Source: Symbiotaphrina buchneri (Eukaryota; Ascomycota; Symbiotaphrinales; Symbiotaphrinaceae). From it: a stretch of 64,000 nt of DNA. The stretch spans positions 186,001 to 250,000 of the forward strand of contig BCIG01000014.1 in assembly GCA_001599915.1 (NCBI GenBank), read 5' to 3'. The position numbers and the translations under genes were made by a program. Numbering within the stretch: the first letter of the stretch is position 1; every line of letters begins with the position of its first letter. The notes under the pieces were generated by a model that worked only from the letters and a program-made list of their open reading frames with translations, did not search any database and was not told the DNA's origin. Positions 12,149-22,778 of the stretch are shown here, piece by piece.

Positions 12149-13137
12149 TCAGACTAATAACACAGTCGCGGCAACAGTGGCCAACATTACCCACCAGCCG
12201 GCTCCTTGCAGTGCCACCTGTCTTGCACCTGCAGAGTCGGTTCCGCCGGCAGCGGTTGTACCATTTTCGAGGGTGCCGTTAATGACAAGGGTCTGGGTGC
12301 CATTTACGTTGGACAGCCGGGCAACCGTATCATCCAGGGTGCCATTTCCGATGACACTGTCAATGTACGTCGAGTTTGTGTTGTCGTCGCAGCCACACTC
12401 GCTGTACTGCTGGCAGAGGCACAAGACAGGCGTCGTCTCGTTGACGCCGTTGGGATTCGTGCTGTTCGTCGCCGTGGCGTTGTGGTACGTCCAGGGATGG
12501 GAGTATGGATAGGCGTACGCGCCGTATAGCCATAGCCCGGGGAAGATGCTCAGGGCCGCGAGGGGTAGGATGAAGGGCGTGATGCCTAGCGGTGAGCGCG
12601 TGCCTGCGCTATAGGGAACAGCTGCGCCGCCGCCGTAGTAGGCTCCGCCGCCATATGCAGGGCGGGTGCCTGAGCCTGAGGAAGTGCGGCCGCCGCTTGA
12701 GGAGGAACTGTGGGAGTGTTAGATGGTGTCGATACCTGTTGAGATACTCCGCAATAGACAACGTACCTTGATGTAGAGCCTCTTGCACCGCTGGAACCAC
12801 TTGAGCCACTTGAACCACTAGAACTTGAACCACTGGAACCACTTGAGCCGCTCGAGCCGCTCGAGCCGCTAGATCCACTACTCGATCCTCCACGGCCACC
12901 ACCCGAGGATCCGCCTCCACCTCGCCGCTTCTCCAGCTCCTGGACAGCGGACGGATCAAGCAGATCGTCACGAGCGCGGAGCGGGGCTTTCCATAACGCC
13001 GCGTCAAGCGCCACTTCTTCAGTCTCTGCTTCGCGGCGCGCAAGATCGTATTCTGACTCTGCGCGGGGGATGGAGAGCGCGGTGGTGGTGGTTGAGGCGC
13101 TCAGCAGCGCGAGCGTGAGGGCCGGGAGGATGCGCAT
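12149..13137 (-). CDS. Gly/Ser-rich secreted protein, probably GPI-anchored (DUF7732-like)
   Basis: This is a predicted cell-surface protein of unknown function. Two exons (13137-12767 and 12707-12149, 59-nt intron) give 309 residues. The N terminus is a signal peptide (MRILPALTLALLSASTTTTA), followed by an Arg/Glu-rich propeptide-like region with a KR site (ELEKRR). A long Gly-Ser-Ser tract covers about residues 72-120, then YGGGAYYGGGAAVPY and a hydrophobic turn. The second half has the Cys-rich segment PVLCLCQQYSECGCDDN, several Asn-X-Ser/Thr sites, and a hydrophobic C terminus (WWVMLATVAATVLLV) of the type that directs GPI attachment. It resembles fungal 'conserved glycine-rich' proteins that I associate from memory with DUF7732; that name is less sure than the architecture. 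SWD1 converges on it 228 bp away. Confidence 0.82.
12782..12912 (-). repeat. in-frame Gly-Ser-Ser microrepeat
   Basis: The minus strand reads as tandem ggn-tcn/agn-agn/tcn codons giving repeated GSS units inside the DUF7732-like gene. Such tracts change length easily by slippage, and the encoded linker is presumably flexible and wall-exposed. Confidence 0.8.
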
Positions 13138-14191
13138 GTCGTCGGGGATGTTTCAGGATGGATGTGCGCTTAGGGATGGTAGCAGAGAGATGTGTGAAGG
13201 GGGGAAGGAGGAGTAAGCAGGATCAGTCTGGGGCGGAAGGCCGTTTTTCATGTACAAAGGAAGCCAGCAGGGTGTTTTAAGGGACCTATCATGGTTCGCC
13301 GCGCGGGGGCACTGCTGGCAACACTCAAGCAGAGCGAGAGATGGAGATCATGGGCGGCGGTGAATAATGATGACTATGATGTTGGTTTGTGCTTTTGCTA
13401 GGGTGATCGTGTCAGGGGCCCGGTCGTGACACAGCCTCCCCAAGACCGCCGGCTCGGGTGTGCGCCTGAAACGATGACATCTTCTAAGCACTGTTGCCCT
13501 GCGGCTTGCAGCCAATCACCGATTGCGTAGAATAATATGCATTAAGGGACTTATTATTATTGAGTGTGCCGCCTTTCCGTTTCAACGCTGTTCGTGTTGG
13601 CCGGCCAAGAAAACCGAAAATCAAATCGGTCAAACTGTGAACGGATCATGAGGTTATTAGCTTTATTTGCTGGGGCCCGACAGGCCAAACTGCGTTGGGA
13701 TACGAGAGGAACGTCATGATTCAAGATTGGGTCCGTGATACGCAGAGAAGGGGCTGTGGGGTTAAGGTAAGGTCGGTTCAGTTAACCTTAAAGGTTTGAA
13801 GCCTTTCGCCCCACTGCCTTCCAGAAGGGTTCCGCAAAGAGGATTTGGCATGGTCCGTGATATCCGACACAGCCACTCCTGCTTGCTTGATGGTAAGGTA
13901 GCCCGCGATTGCAATACGAGCAATCTCTCTGCCTTATGTGGAGGCTATAACTTGGCTTTGCTCATGCCCGCAACCGACGGAAAGCTTACCTACGCCCGTA
14001 ATGCTTGCTACAACTGCCGGAGGCTGTGGAGTCCCCGAGCCTTCAGATTAGGCATATGCAGTACATGACAAAGCCTGGCCTGAGGTTGTTCGAATGGGGC
14101 CAAGGTATGCGAATCCAAACGCAATATCAACTAGGCTTCAGGGTAGGTCGTACACCATTACCATGTTATCTCCACTCAAATCATCGAGTAT
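13138..14191. other. intergenic, upstream of the GPI protein gene and downstream of the quinone reductase
   Basis: No supported gene lies in these 1054 bp. There is a short inverted repeat (ttaaggt at 13762-13768 and accttaa at 13785-13791), a ggccggcc palindrome near 13600, and the motif ggtaaggta at about 13765 and 13892. The right part presumably carries the 3' UTR of the quinone reductase gene. Confidence 0.5.
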
Positions 14192-15340
14192 CTAAAGCTT
14201 GCTGCCTGCTTCCTGAGGCACCTTGACCACCACCTTTCCCCACGTCTCCCTTCCCCCAAGTGCCTTCAGCGCCTCTGGGACCTTCTCTAGTCCCACAAAT
14301 TCCTTGTCCGTGAAGCATGTGCCCCTGAACTTTCCGTGCTCCATGAGCTCGAACAGCTCCTTCCACACCCTCTCGACAGTCTCCGGCTCATTTTTATGGT
14401 ACTCGCCCCAATGCAGACCAACGATGCTCACATTCTTCAAGAGCACCCGGTTGACGGCCACGCTCTCGATCTTCCCTGCTGCGAACCCCACAACGAGCAA
14501 TCGTCCATTCCAGGCCGTGCACTTCAAGCTGGGGTTGATCATGCCAACCGGGTCATATACGATATCCACGCCTTTCTTGCGTGGCGTCAATTGCTTGACA
14601 ACGTCCGGCCAGTTCGGTGTAGTGCTATAATTGATCACATGGTCGGCTCCATAGGATTTTGCAACGGATAGCTTATGCTCCGTCCCGGCCGTAGCTATTA
14701 CCGTTGCACCAAACGCTTTCGCAATTTGGACAGCAGCAAGTCCAACACCGCCAGCTGCAGCATGGATGAGAACATAGTCACCTACAAAGCATCAGCAAAT
14801 TGACCGGACAACAACAGCCAGCCCAAAGTATGTAGACGCGGCTCACCCTTCTTGACGCCCGCCCGAATCACCAGTGCAGCATAACTTGTAGGCGCTGTGA
14901 CGAACAAGCCCGCGGCATCAAAATAGTCCCATCCTTTAGGAACAGGTCTTAGTCGCTCCTCCTCCGCCGCGATTAGTGTGGCATAGCCTCCCTGTGAAGC
15001 CCCAAATACTTTATCTCCGACCTTGAAGGCGGGTGTCTTGCCATTCCGTAGCTTGGCCGGCGCCTTGACAATCTGCCCGGCGAACTCGGAGCCTGAAATC
15101 CATGGCAGCGGCGGCTGGTGCTGATACTTGCCCCTTATCTGTAAGAGATCGAAGAAGTTGGTGGCCGTGGCATGAATGGCGATGAGGTATTCATGCGGGG
15201 CAGGGGTAGGATCTGGTAGGTCGGTGACAGCAAGGTCGCCGGGACCCTGAATGGCAAGTTAGTTTATCTTATCGGATTAACCACTTTGGCCGGCTGAAAG
15301 TGATTACCTTGACATATTCTTTGACTTGTATTCCACGCAT
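14192..15340 (-). CDS. NADPH:quinone oxidoreductase-like protein (MDR superfamily)
   Basis: This is a zinc-free medium-chain dehydrogenase/reductase of the quinone oxidoreductase type, expected to reduce quinones or enals with NADPH in the cytosol. Three exons (15340-15308, 15246-14847, 14781-14192) give 340 residues. The N-terminal GroES-like domain contains HEYLIAIHATATNFFDLLQIRG and ISGSEFAGQIV. The Rossmann fold shows the nucleotide loop AAAGGVGLAAVQIAKAFGA and then GADHVINYS and DIVYDPVG. Catalytic zinc-binding cysteines are absent, as expected for this group. Exon 1 codes for only 11 residues (MRGIQVKEYVK), which join naturally to GPGDLAV. DSK2 diverges 782 bp away. The exact substrate cannot be told from sequence. 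Confidence 0.88.
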
Positions 15341-16122
15341 TCTGCTCTCTATCTAATCATGGTAATGGTTGGTGGACCGCGAAAGATGGAGCTCAACCAG
15401 ACTACGGTGGAACCCCCGGATTACATTGCGCGGGGAGCCGAGGCACAGGGAAGCTGACTGTGATCGATTGATATGATTGATGACCAAGTATCTAAGGTAA
15501 GGTAGGTTTGCCGGTCGGCTTTAACTGTAAGTGGCTTGACAGAGCGAGGGTCCAGGAACAACCAATCCTATCCTTGAGCCATGCAGATGCCGCCTTTAAT
15601 AATAAGAATGACTGCGGAACTTGCGAGGAACAGGAACCCTTAACGATCGATATTAAGCTTAAGGTGCGTGGTGTACGAAGTAGAGAAAACCGAGAGTCTG
15701 AGCGAAGACATCTGCCATAAGGTGAGCATATCGATAAGTTATCACTGCGCAGTGTCCTCAGAAAGTGATGGAAGGCCAGTGAAGTGTACGGAGCTTTACC
15801 GTAACGCTTCCCCAAGCGGAAGTTCAGTGCAAGTCTCGTTCCGTCTACCGTCTGGCCAGCGCTAGGCGTCATCGGCCCTTGGTCACTTCGCCCCAAGAGA
15901 CCCTGCCTGCCTGCTGTCATTATTCATTCGATCTCCAACAGTATCTCCTGATAATTGATCCTACCACCTGGGCTTTTCAAAATTTGATTCCTAGCGATCT
16001 CTTGCAATCGCCCTTATAGCCAATCTCTGCTTCCATCCTGGACAGTTATCTCCGATCTACATATCATACCGACCGAGTGGGGAGATCAAGCGCCCGCCGC
16101 GTCAGACGTCCTCATACACAAG
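15341..16122. promoter_or_regulatory. divergent intergenic region, quinone reductase / dsk2
   Basis: These 782 bp contain no supported gene. They hold two divergent promoters and a pyrimidine-rich dsk2 leader near 15930-16120. The motif taaggtaaggt at 15493-15503 repeats one at 13763-13773, on the other side of the quinone reductase gene. Confidence 0.5.
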
Positions 16123-17619
16123 ATGGCCGACGAAGGAGATTCCGGCGAGCAAAAAATTACCTTCAACGTCAAATCTTCCAACGACGCCAAATATGTCATC
16201 AGCCTGCCCCTCTCCACTTCAGTCAGAGATCTGAAAGAGAAACTCTCCACATCCGAGTACGCTGACGTCCCGCCGGAGCGCCAACGTCTGATCTACTCTG
16301 GTCGAGTAATGAAGGATACCGATACTCTCGCTGATCACAAAGTGAAAGAAGGAAACACAATCCACCTCGTGAAGTCAGCGGCTAGCAATCAGCGACAGAA
16401 CCCTGCAAACCAGGGCTCGTCTGCTTCAACATCAACGGGCAGCCCTGCGCCCGCGGCAGCAGGTGTTCCCACCAACTTGGCTGCTGGTACTGGGAACAAT
16501 CCTTTGGCAGGTCTGACAGGTGCCCGGTATGCTGGGTTCACAGGCCTTCCAGGAGCAGGCATGTTTGGCCCTGATGGTGGGGTGAGTAGTTCCGCCAGCA
16601 GTGTCCATATCAAATGCTAAAGCCGCATACAGATGGGAGCTGGTCCCGACCCTGAGCAAATTGGCGCGATGCTAGAAAACCCTATGTTCGTCGCTCAAAT
16701 GAATGAAGCGCTACAAAACCCAGCCGCCGTCGAGATGATGATGAATGCCAATCCGGCTTTCCGGAACATACCTGGCATGCGGGAATTCATCCAGTCCGAG
16801 GGTTTCCGACGTATGATCACAGACCCGAACACATACCGGCAAATGTCTCAAATGGGACGCATGTTCGGCGGTATGCCTGGCATGGGAGGTGGCCAGAATG
16901 CTTTCCCTGCGCCAGGTGCGACCGATACTACACCAGCTGGCCAAGCACGAAGCGGAGAGGGAGCAGCTACAGGCGCTGGCACATCTGCAACTCCCAACCA
17001 GACAAATACCACCGGCACCGCGCCACCACCTTTACCCAACCCTTTCCTAAACCCATTCGCCAATCCGTTTGGCGCACTCGGTGGCCAGGGAGCAGGAGCC
17101 AATGCCGCCAACCCCTTTGCCGCACTCTTCGGCACTCCTGCTGGAAACACCCCAGCAACTTCTCCCCCGCCCCCAGCGTCAGCTGGCGGTAACCAGCCAC
17201 CACCAAATCCCTTCGCCATGTTCTTAAATCCTGCCATGATGGGCCAGCAACCGGCCGCCGGCGCAACCCCCGCCGCGAACCCTGCCAGCCCTGCGCCCGA
17301 GGGCCAGCAGCAGCAACAGGCTCAGCAACCGGCAAACCCCTTCGGTAACCTCTTCGCGAATCCAGAAGCGTTGCAGCAGATGCTTGGTGCTTTCGGTGGT
17401 GGCCAGCCGGGTGGTGGGTACAATCCTTTCGCTATGTTTGGCGGAGGCTCCCCAGAACCCCCGGCACAGCAGGATACGCGCCCACCGGAGGAGAGGTACG
17501 CGGAGCAGCTGCGACAACTGAACGATATGGGGTTCTACGAGTTTGAGCGGAATGTGGAGGCGCTGCGTCGGACTGGAGGAAGTGTGCAGGGTGCGGTGGA
17601 ATACCTATTGACTCATTGA
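16123..17619 (+). CDS. dsk2: ubiquilin-family ubiquitin receptor Dsk2
   Basis: Dsk2 shuttles polyubiquitinated proteins to the proteasome. Two exons (16123-16581 and 16633-17619, 51-nt intron) give 481 residues. The N-terminal ubiquitin-like domain covers about residues 10-86 (ITFNVKSSNDAKYVISLP, then RQRLIYSGRVMKD and HKVKEGNTIHLVKS). STI1-type repeats follow the intron (QIGAMLENPMFVAQMNEALQ, NPAFRNIPGMREFI). The middle is a Pro/Ala/Asn/Gly-rich linker with NPFANPF-type repeats. The C-terminal UBA domain is clear (RYAEQLRQLNDMGF ... VEALRRTGGSVQGAVEYLL). This UBL-STI1-UBA order is diagnostic. Exon 2 opens at atg, so a gene finder could miss exon 1; the phase-0 splice at ggg/atg keeps the frame. 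Confidence 0.94.
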
Positions 17620-18196
17620 AGGAAATTGGGTCAGACGATGCGGAAGGAGGGGTTTCTGGTCGCTGGGACGAAAGGACCTTCAACGACAGAGGTTTGGTCA
17701 GTTAGAGGATTTACTTGGTACGCCAGGAGGGCATTGATACAGTTTTCCAGCGCAACCGTACGCGGGGCATGAAACATGTTCTTGTTTCTGATTCTCGGCT
17801 TTTTTTGTCTCTCCAAATTATACGCGGCAAGGACATTCAGGTCATTTCACGTCTTATTATGGCAGGCAATGCGAAAATTCTAGGATGAAATGCGCCAGTT
17901 GATTGCTTGACAACGATGATGATGAAATCGTGACGGGTCGTTCCAACATTGTATGTACAGATTCTGCTGCTTTACCCTTCTCCGGGAGTTCAAAGCAACG
18001 GATGAATATAGAAGATTTCCTCGCTCGAGCCTCCTGCAAGTGTGAAATAAGCGTTACATGTGTTGGGTATGAGCGATAAGACAGCGTTGTAGATCCAAAC
18101 GGACCCCTGAGCTGGAAAAAATGGCTCAAGAATACAACGAAAACATGAGCCAAGCGAGATGTAAATGGAAGGGACAAGATTTCATGTTCGGATCCT
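17620..18196. other. convergent 3' region, dsk2 / noxA
   Basis: Two genes converge on this 577-bp stretch. It should contain both 3' UTRs. I see no gene or repeat. Confidence 0.5.
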
Positions 18197-20042
18197 CTAG
18201 AAATGCTCCTTCCAGAACTTGAACTTGACCTTCCCGCTCGTCGCCGTCTTACACGCCGCCTTGATCTCCCTGGCCGCCGGGTTCGGCCCGCAGAAGTACA
18301 CGCCCACGCTGCTTTTCTGGGCGGCCAGGCCGCGCAGGTAGCGCTGGTCCTGGAGACCCTCGGCCATGGCAGCGAAGAGCTTGTGGAAGTCCGGGCGGCC
18401 GAAATTGGTACCGCTGCTGAGCTCGGTAAGGGGGTCCTTATTGGAGCCGACTGAATTGAGGACGATGTTCTGGGCCGTGTCGGCGTCGAGCCGCTGCGTG
18501 AGGTACGTGTGGATGCGCAGGAACTCCTGCGACGAGTAGGCGCCCGGCTGCGGCCCGTACAGCGAGGCCACGTACGCCTCCTGCTGCGACTGCTGCTCCA
18601 GGCTGGCCAGCAGCGCCTGGAACCACTCGAACGACTTGGTGTTGCGGCACACCCAGATCAGCTCCACGCGCCGCAGCCGCAGCGCCGAGCCCGCCGAAGA
18701 CCGCAGGTGCCAGATGTTCTTGAGGATGCCGGCGAAGGGCGTGATGCCGATGCCCGTGCCGACGAGCACGGCGATCTCGTTGTCGAAGACGTCTTCGGCT
18801 GGCGCACCGTACGGTCCGTCAATGCGTAGCTTGGGCATGGATTGGCCGTTGCTCAGCGCAATTTCGTACATGCCGTTGGGGTCAAGCTCGTCATAAACTT
18901 CGGCTTGCGAGTCACCACATCCGAGAGCACCGGCCAGGTCGCGCGTGAAGTCGCCCACCTGTCGAACATGCACGGAGATGTACGGGTCAAAGGGGCAGGA
19001 GGTGATGGTGAAGGGATGCCACTGGGTGCGGGACACAGAGGGGAGGTTGAGATAGAGGTATTGACCCGGTTTGTATCTCATGGGCGGTTTGCGGAATTGT
19101 ATTTCGCATGCGTCTAACCAGATAGGTCAAAATGGAATTGTTGAAGGGAGAGACATAAATAGAAAGAAGACTTACGGTAGGGATGTCTAATGACTTTGGT
19201 AATTTCAGTCTCCCTTCGACTGCGTATTTCCCGGTATATGCGCTCAATGAGGTAGAGTCCACCTCCCCAAAGCTCCCATCTCCAGCCCTCATAACCCAAG
19301 CAGTGGTCCCAGAAGGCCTTGCCTGCAAAAGGGGAATAAGGTTGAGTTGTATCTCGGACGAAGCAGCCCGTGGCATGCGTATATAATGCCAGGAGGAAAG
19401 GGATAAACAGATGATGTGTATACCAGAACGTCTCATACGACTGCTGTCGTATCTTTGCATGCGCGGTCGTGTACATCAGAAGCATGCATAGAAGCATCAC
19501 ATGGCCAGTGATGCCTCCCGCCTCGGTATAATGTATCTGGACCGCCGCCTGCGGACGGATTTGATTCAGTTCGACATTGAAGAAGCTGAGCCAGCAATTA
19601 GTAGATACTTGTCAGAGACGTGGAATGACGTACTTGACATAGTGTGCAGAGACATGAACAATCGTCCACAGCAATATGGAGTATGCCACTTGCCTGTGGA
19701 ACCATACCGCTTCGTCCAGGGGTAGGAACTTGAGCCGCGGCCGGAGAATCCTCAGGAGATTACGGCACATTGGCAATAAGATAAGAGCGCAGTCGGCTGA
19801 GAGACATAAACCAGCGCCTCTCGATATCCACACCGAGAAAGTCAGGACATTCAGACCAGAGAGTCGGGGATCATTCGCTTGTTTCCACCTGGAACTATCA
19901 GTCTCTGGCTTCCTCAAGAGACAATCTGATCTCACCATCCAACAGCAAAGAGCGCAATCTGGATGCCATGCCATATTGAGTAGAATGCAATCTTTCTTGG
20001 CGTCAACTCTCGCTGCCAGAACGACTTCTGTTTGACCGCCAT
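18197..20042 (-). CDS. noxA: NADPH oxidase NoxA (superoxide-generating)
   Basis: NoxA is a gp91phox-like flavocytochrome that passes electrons from NADPH through FAD and two haems to oxygen; in filamentous fungi it is needed for sexual development, hyphal fusion or infection structures. Four exons (20042-19936, 19888-19634, 19585-19176, 19113-18197) give 562 residues. The membrane half shows the haem-ligand helices (WFHRQVAYSILLWTIVHVSAHYV; YTHHLFIPFLLALYTHATG). The cytosolic half has the FAD motif HPFTITS at about residues 290-296, the NADPH loop GTGIGITP near 371, CGPN, and the usual phenylalanine end (KFWKEHF). It lacks the NoxC EF-hand extension. Assignment to NoxA rather than NoxB rests on remembered similarity around CFVRDT, SPFAGKAFWDHC and the C terminus. 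All three introns are 47-62 nt GT-AG and restore conserved words. Confidence 0.92.
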
Positions 20043-22025
20043 AGATGCTAATCAGGCTCAAGTGTCTTTCTTCCTTGCAGGACGACCGCCGTCAGCGTTG
20101 ATATTCCATGACAAGTCCTTTTCAAGGTTCTGCTCACCGAGAAGGCCTTTATAAGGTATACGTTGTCTATTAAGGCATGTTGTTTGCTGATTGCGTAGAG
20201 TATTGTACGGGGAAGTTCCCATTCACCGAGACCTGGATCCAAAAAACTTTCGTGCTGGTACTATCCCGTATCGTCCCAACTATATCCAGATGTAACTCAG
20301 ACAGTCTCCCAGATAGCCTTCAGCCACTCAGAACAGCGTTGAACCGAACTCTCTGGATCCTGCTGAAAGTCGCTGTAGTCGAGTGTCGACGGCCGTATCG
20401 CGAGTCGCAATGCGCCTGCTTCGAATATCCAACTTATGCCAGTCGCTATCATGAGAGTGGAACTGCAGGAGAATAAAGCATGAATGTAATTTGTTGCCGG
20501 CTAGTCGAGGACCCTATCTTCCCGAGTCCGGACTGAGAACTCAGAATCTCAAGCAACAACTCCAAGTCAGACCACCTGAGAGTCGCGTTGGGCGCACGTA
20601 TACTCAGATTCTCTCTCCTTTTTCTTTTTTTTTCTTTGAAAGCGAACTTGCCGACGAGGCCTGTTGTGGCTTTCTGCAAGGTGACAGACAGGCGGATGGG
20701 ACGGCTTCACTCGTATGAAGCACTGCAAGCGTTCGATATGTTCAGGGCACCGACAAGGGCAGGCTGCGGATGATCACATTAGGGTTTTGCCAGGACAAGC
20801 TTTAGGCTTTGGGCATTTGCTGAAGCTGCAAGGAATCACTTCACACAGGAACTGGCACCTTCGCCTGTGCTATGGGCGAGCCAAGTGGACAAAGGCGGTT
20901 GGTAGGCGGTGTGGAGAAGCTGACAAGGGTCCGGCCAGTGGTAGCGGAGGGTCGAAGGAAGAATGCATGGGCAAGCTTCTCCAGAGCTCTTTGGTGCATT
21001 TATTGGCACCATTTTGAATTTCTCAAGCAGACAGCGTTGCATAGAGAGCCTGGAAGTGATTGATGAGGGCGACAAGGGTATGAGGTGTGATTGGGTCAGG
21101 GCATGATGCTCGAAAGAGGGGAGGTGATCCGCTCATGCAGGTCCTTGAAGCTTGAACCAATCAGCATCCTGCTCGAACCGCTGTGCCTCACACCGACGGT
21201 ACACAGCCAGGGGGAAAGGGACGGTGATGTGCCCCTTGGCGCATATATGGTTGTCTTCTCGCACCAATCCAGAGCATATGGGACGCCTCAAGTATTATCA
21301 GTCTGTTGAACAGCGGCAAAGGAATAAATATAGCTTGGTTGGAGGTAAAGCATGAATGTATGGACAGTGCCTCGATATTCCCATATGATAGCTTCGTCCA
21401 TTCCCACCAAATGCGTTGTGCCTAATCCAACTGGTGAAAGGATATTATCAAAGATAGAAGAGGCTCAGCGCTGCGTAATCCTGCTGACGAGGTCTTCACT
21501 CCTACAGAGTCAGAGTGTCTGGTGTGTCGAAGGCAAGACTGGATTGACTCGAACAGAAGGCTCGTTGCCAAGACGTGTAGTTAGTGGCAGTCGGCTATCT
21601 TAGATGCCGCACGGGAAGCATGCAACTGCAGCGTGTGATTCGCTGTCAACTGGATCCTGGATCCTGGTCGCAGGCGTGCATCACTGTGCCCCGTTCGCCA
21701 ATCACCAGCCCCACCTTCGCGCCCGCCCGGGACATCTGGGACTCGGCACAGTCCCAGGCACCGTGGCATTCAACACCCGACAAATGCATGATGTGCACCA
21801 CAGACTGCATGTGCGACCTCCGGGCGGCTATCAGCATGCCCTCGGTTGCAGCGCTGGCGAGCTCTTTGCATGCTCGCCGAACGTCGAAGCTCTTTCTAGT
21901 GACTGTCGAGGATATATCGTTGACCGCTGGGTCGCATCACTTCAAGTGCGCGGAGACGATAGCAGACCAGCGATGACAGTGGCCTTGTAAAGCTTCATCT
22001 TGTGTGCATTCGCCCTGTCAAAACA
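20043..22025. other. 2-kb region upstream of noxA with no firm gene
   Basis: This is the long space between the divergent starts of noxA and the DUF7727-like gene. It holds a T-rich tract near 20613-20640 and an 8-bp tandem (tggatcct repeated) near 21650-21665. No frame resembles a known family. A weak candidate for a small secreted protein on the minus strand (21646-21998) is discussed in the findings. Confidence 0.45.
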
Positions 22026-22561
22026 ATGGGCAAGCTCATAACGAACCATTGGGCGCGTCTCATCATCCTCACTGCCGCTGCCTGTTCGTTCTGCCCTTTC
22101 TCCACCCTCGGAACTCTCAAGCTGACCGTTTATTGCTTCACAGATCAATGCGCCGCCGCCATCGAAGGCTTCTTCTGGCCCAAGCTCTTCTGGGACTTCC
22201 TGACCAAAACGCTGGACGGGGCCGTGAAACCGATCCCAGTCCTCCAGACCATCAATCTCGTGCTCGGCCTGCTAGGCCTATGCTGGGAATGGCCGCTACC
22301 ATTTCTGGCAGATACCGGTCTGCATAGAAGCATCGAGGCGAGACTGGTGTTCTATCCACTCAGTGCTTTGGCGGCGCTGTTGTTATACCAGGGATCGAAT
22401 GCCGGGTTATACTATATTATCGGCATGGGCGTATATTTCTGGGGTTATGCCGAGGGAGAGGTCAGTTGCTTCCTTCCTCTTGCGCAAGTAGTGCTCACCA
22501 TAGCAAGGTCGTCTGCTCGCAGCCGTGGCAGTTACCCAAGAGCGGTCGAGGAAAGGCATGA
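22026..22561 (+). CDS. small fungal integral membrane protein (DUF7727-like)
   Basis: Function unknown. Three exons (22026-22083, 22144-22460, 22508-22561) give 142 residues. The start MGKLITNHWARLIILTAAAYQ, the middle AAAIEGFFWPKLFWDFLTK and VKPIPVLQTINLVLGLLGL, and the segment HRSIEARLVFYPLSALAALLLYQ match a family of four-helix fungal membrane proteins that I associate with DUF7727. Intron 1 has an unusual gttcgt donor but the junction AAAYQ is well supported. Intron 2 has two possible acceptors. An AAG acceptor at 22507 gives the tail VVCSQPWQLPKSGRGKA, which looks like the family end (PWTLPKR type). A TAG acceptor at 22503 gives an unrelated basic tail that ends further on. The first is preferred. 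The glycosylase gene converges on it 217 bp away. Confidence 0.8.
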
Positions 22562-22778
22562 ATAGTTTCTCTTCGACATTGCTGCCTCGATGGGAAAGCT
22601 TCAGTTGTTGAATTCTTTTCGCATAGCTTTGGAGTTTGGGACATTGCCATATGGGGCGGCGGGATATCAGCCTTGGAGATATGAACTTCGGCGTATATTA
22701 TTCATAATGTCGTTTGCCATAGCAATCGTCTGCCTGTCTATAACCAGAGAGATATCAATCGATCCAGTATCAAAAGCT

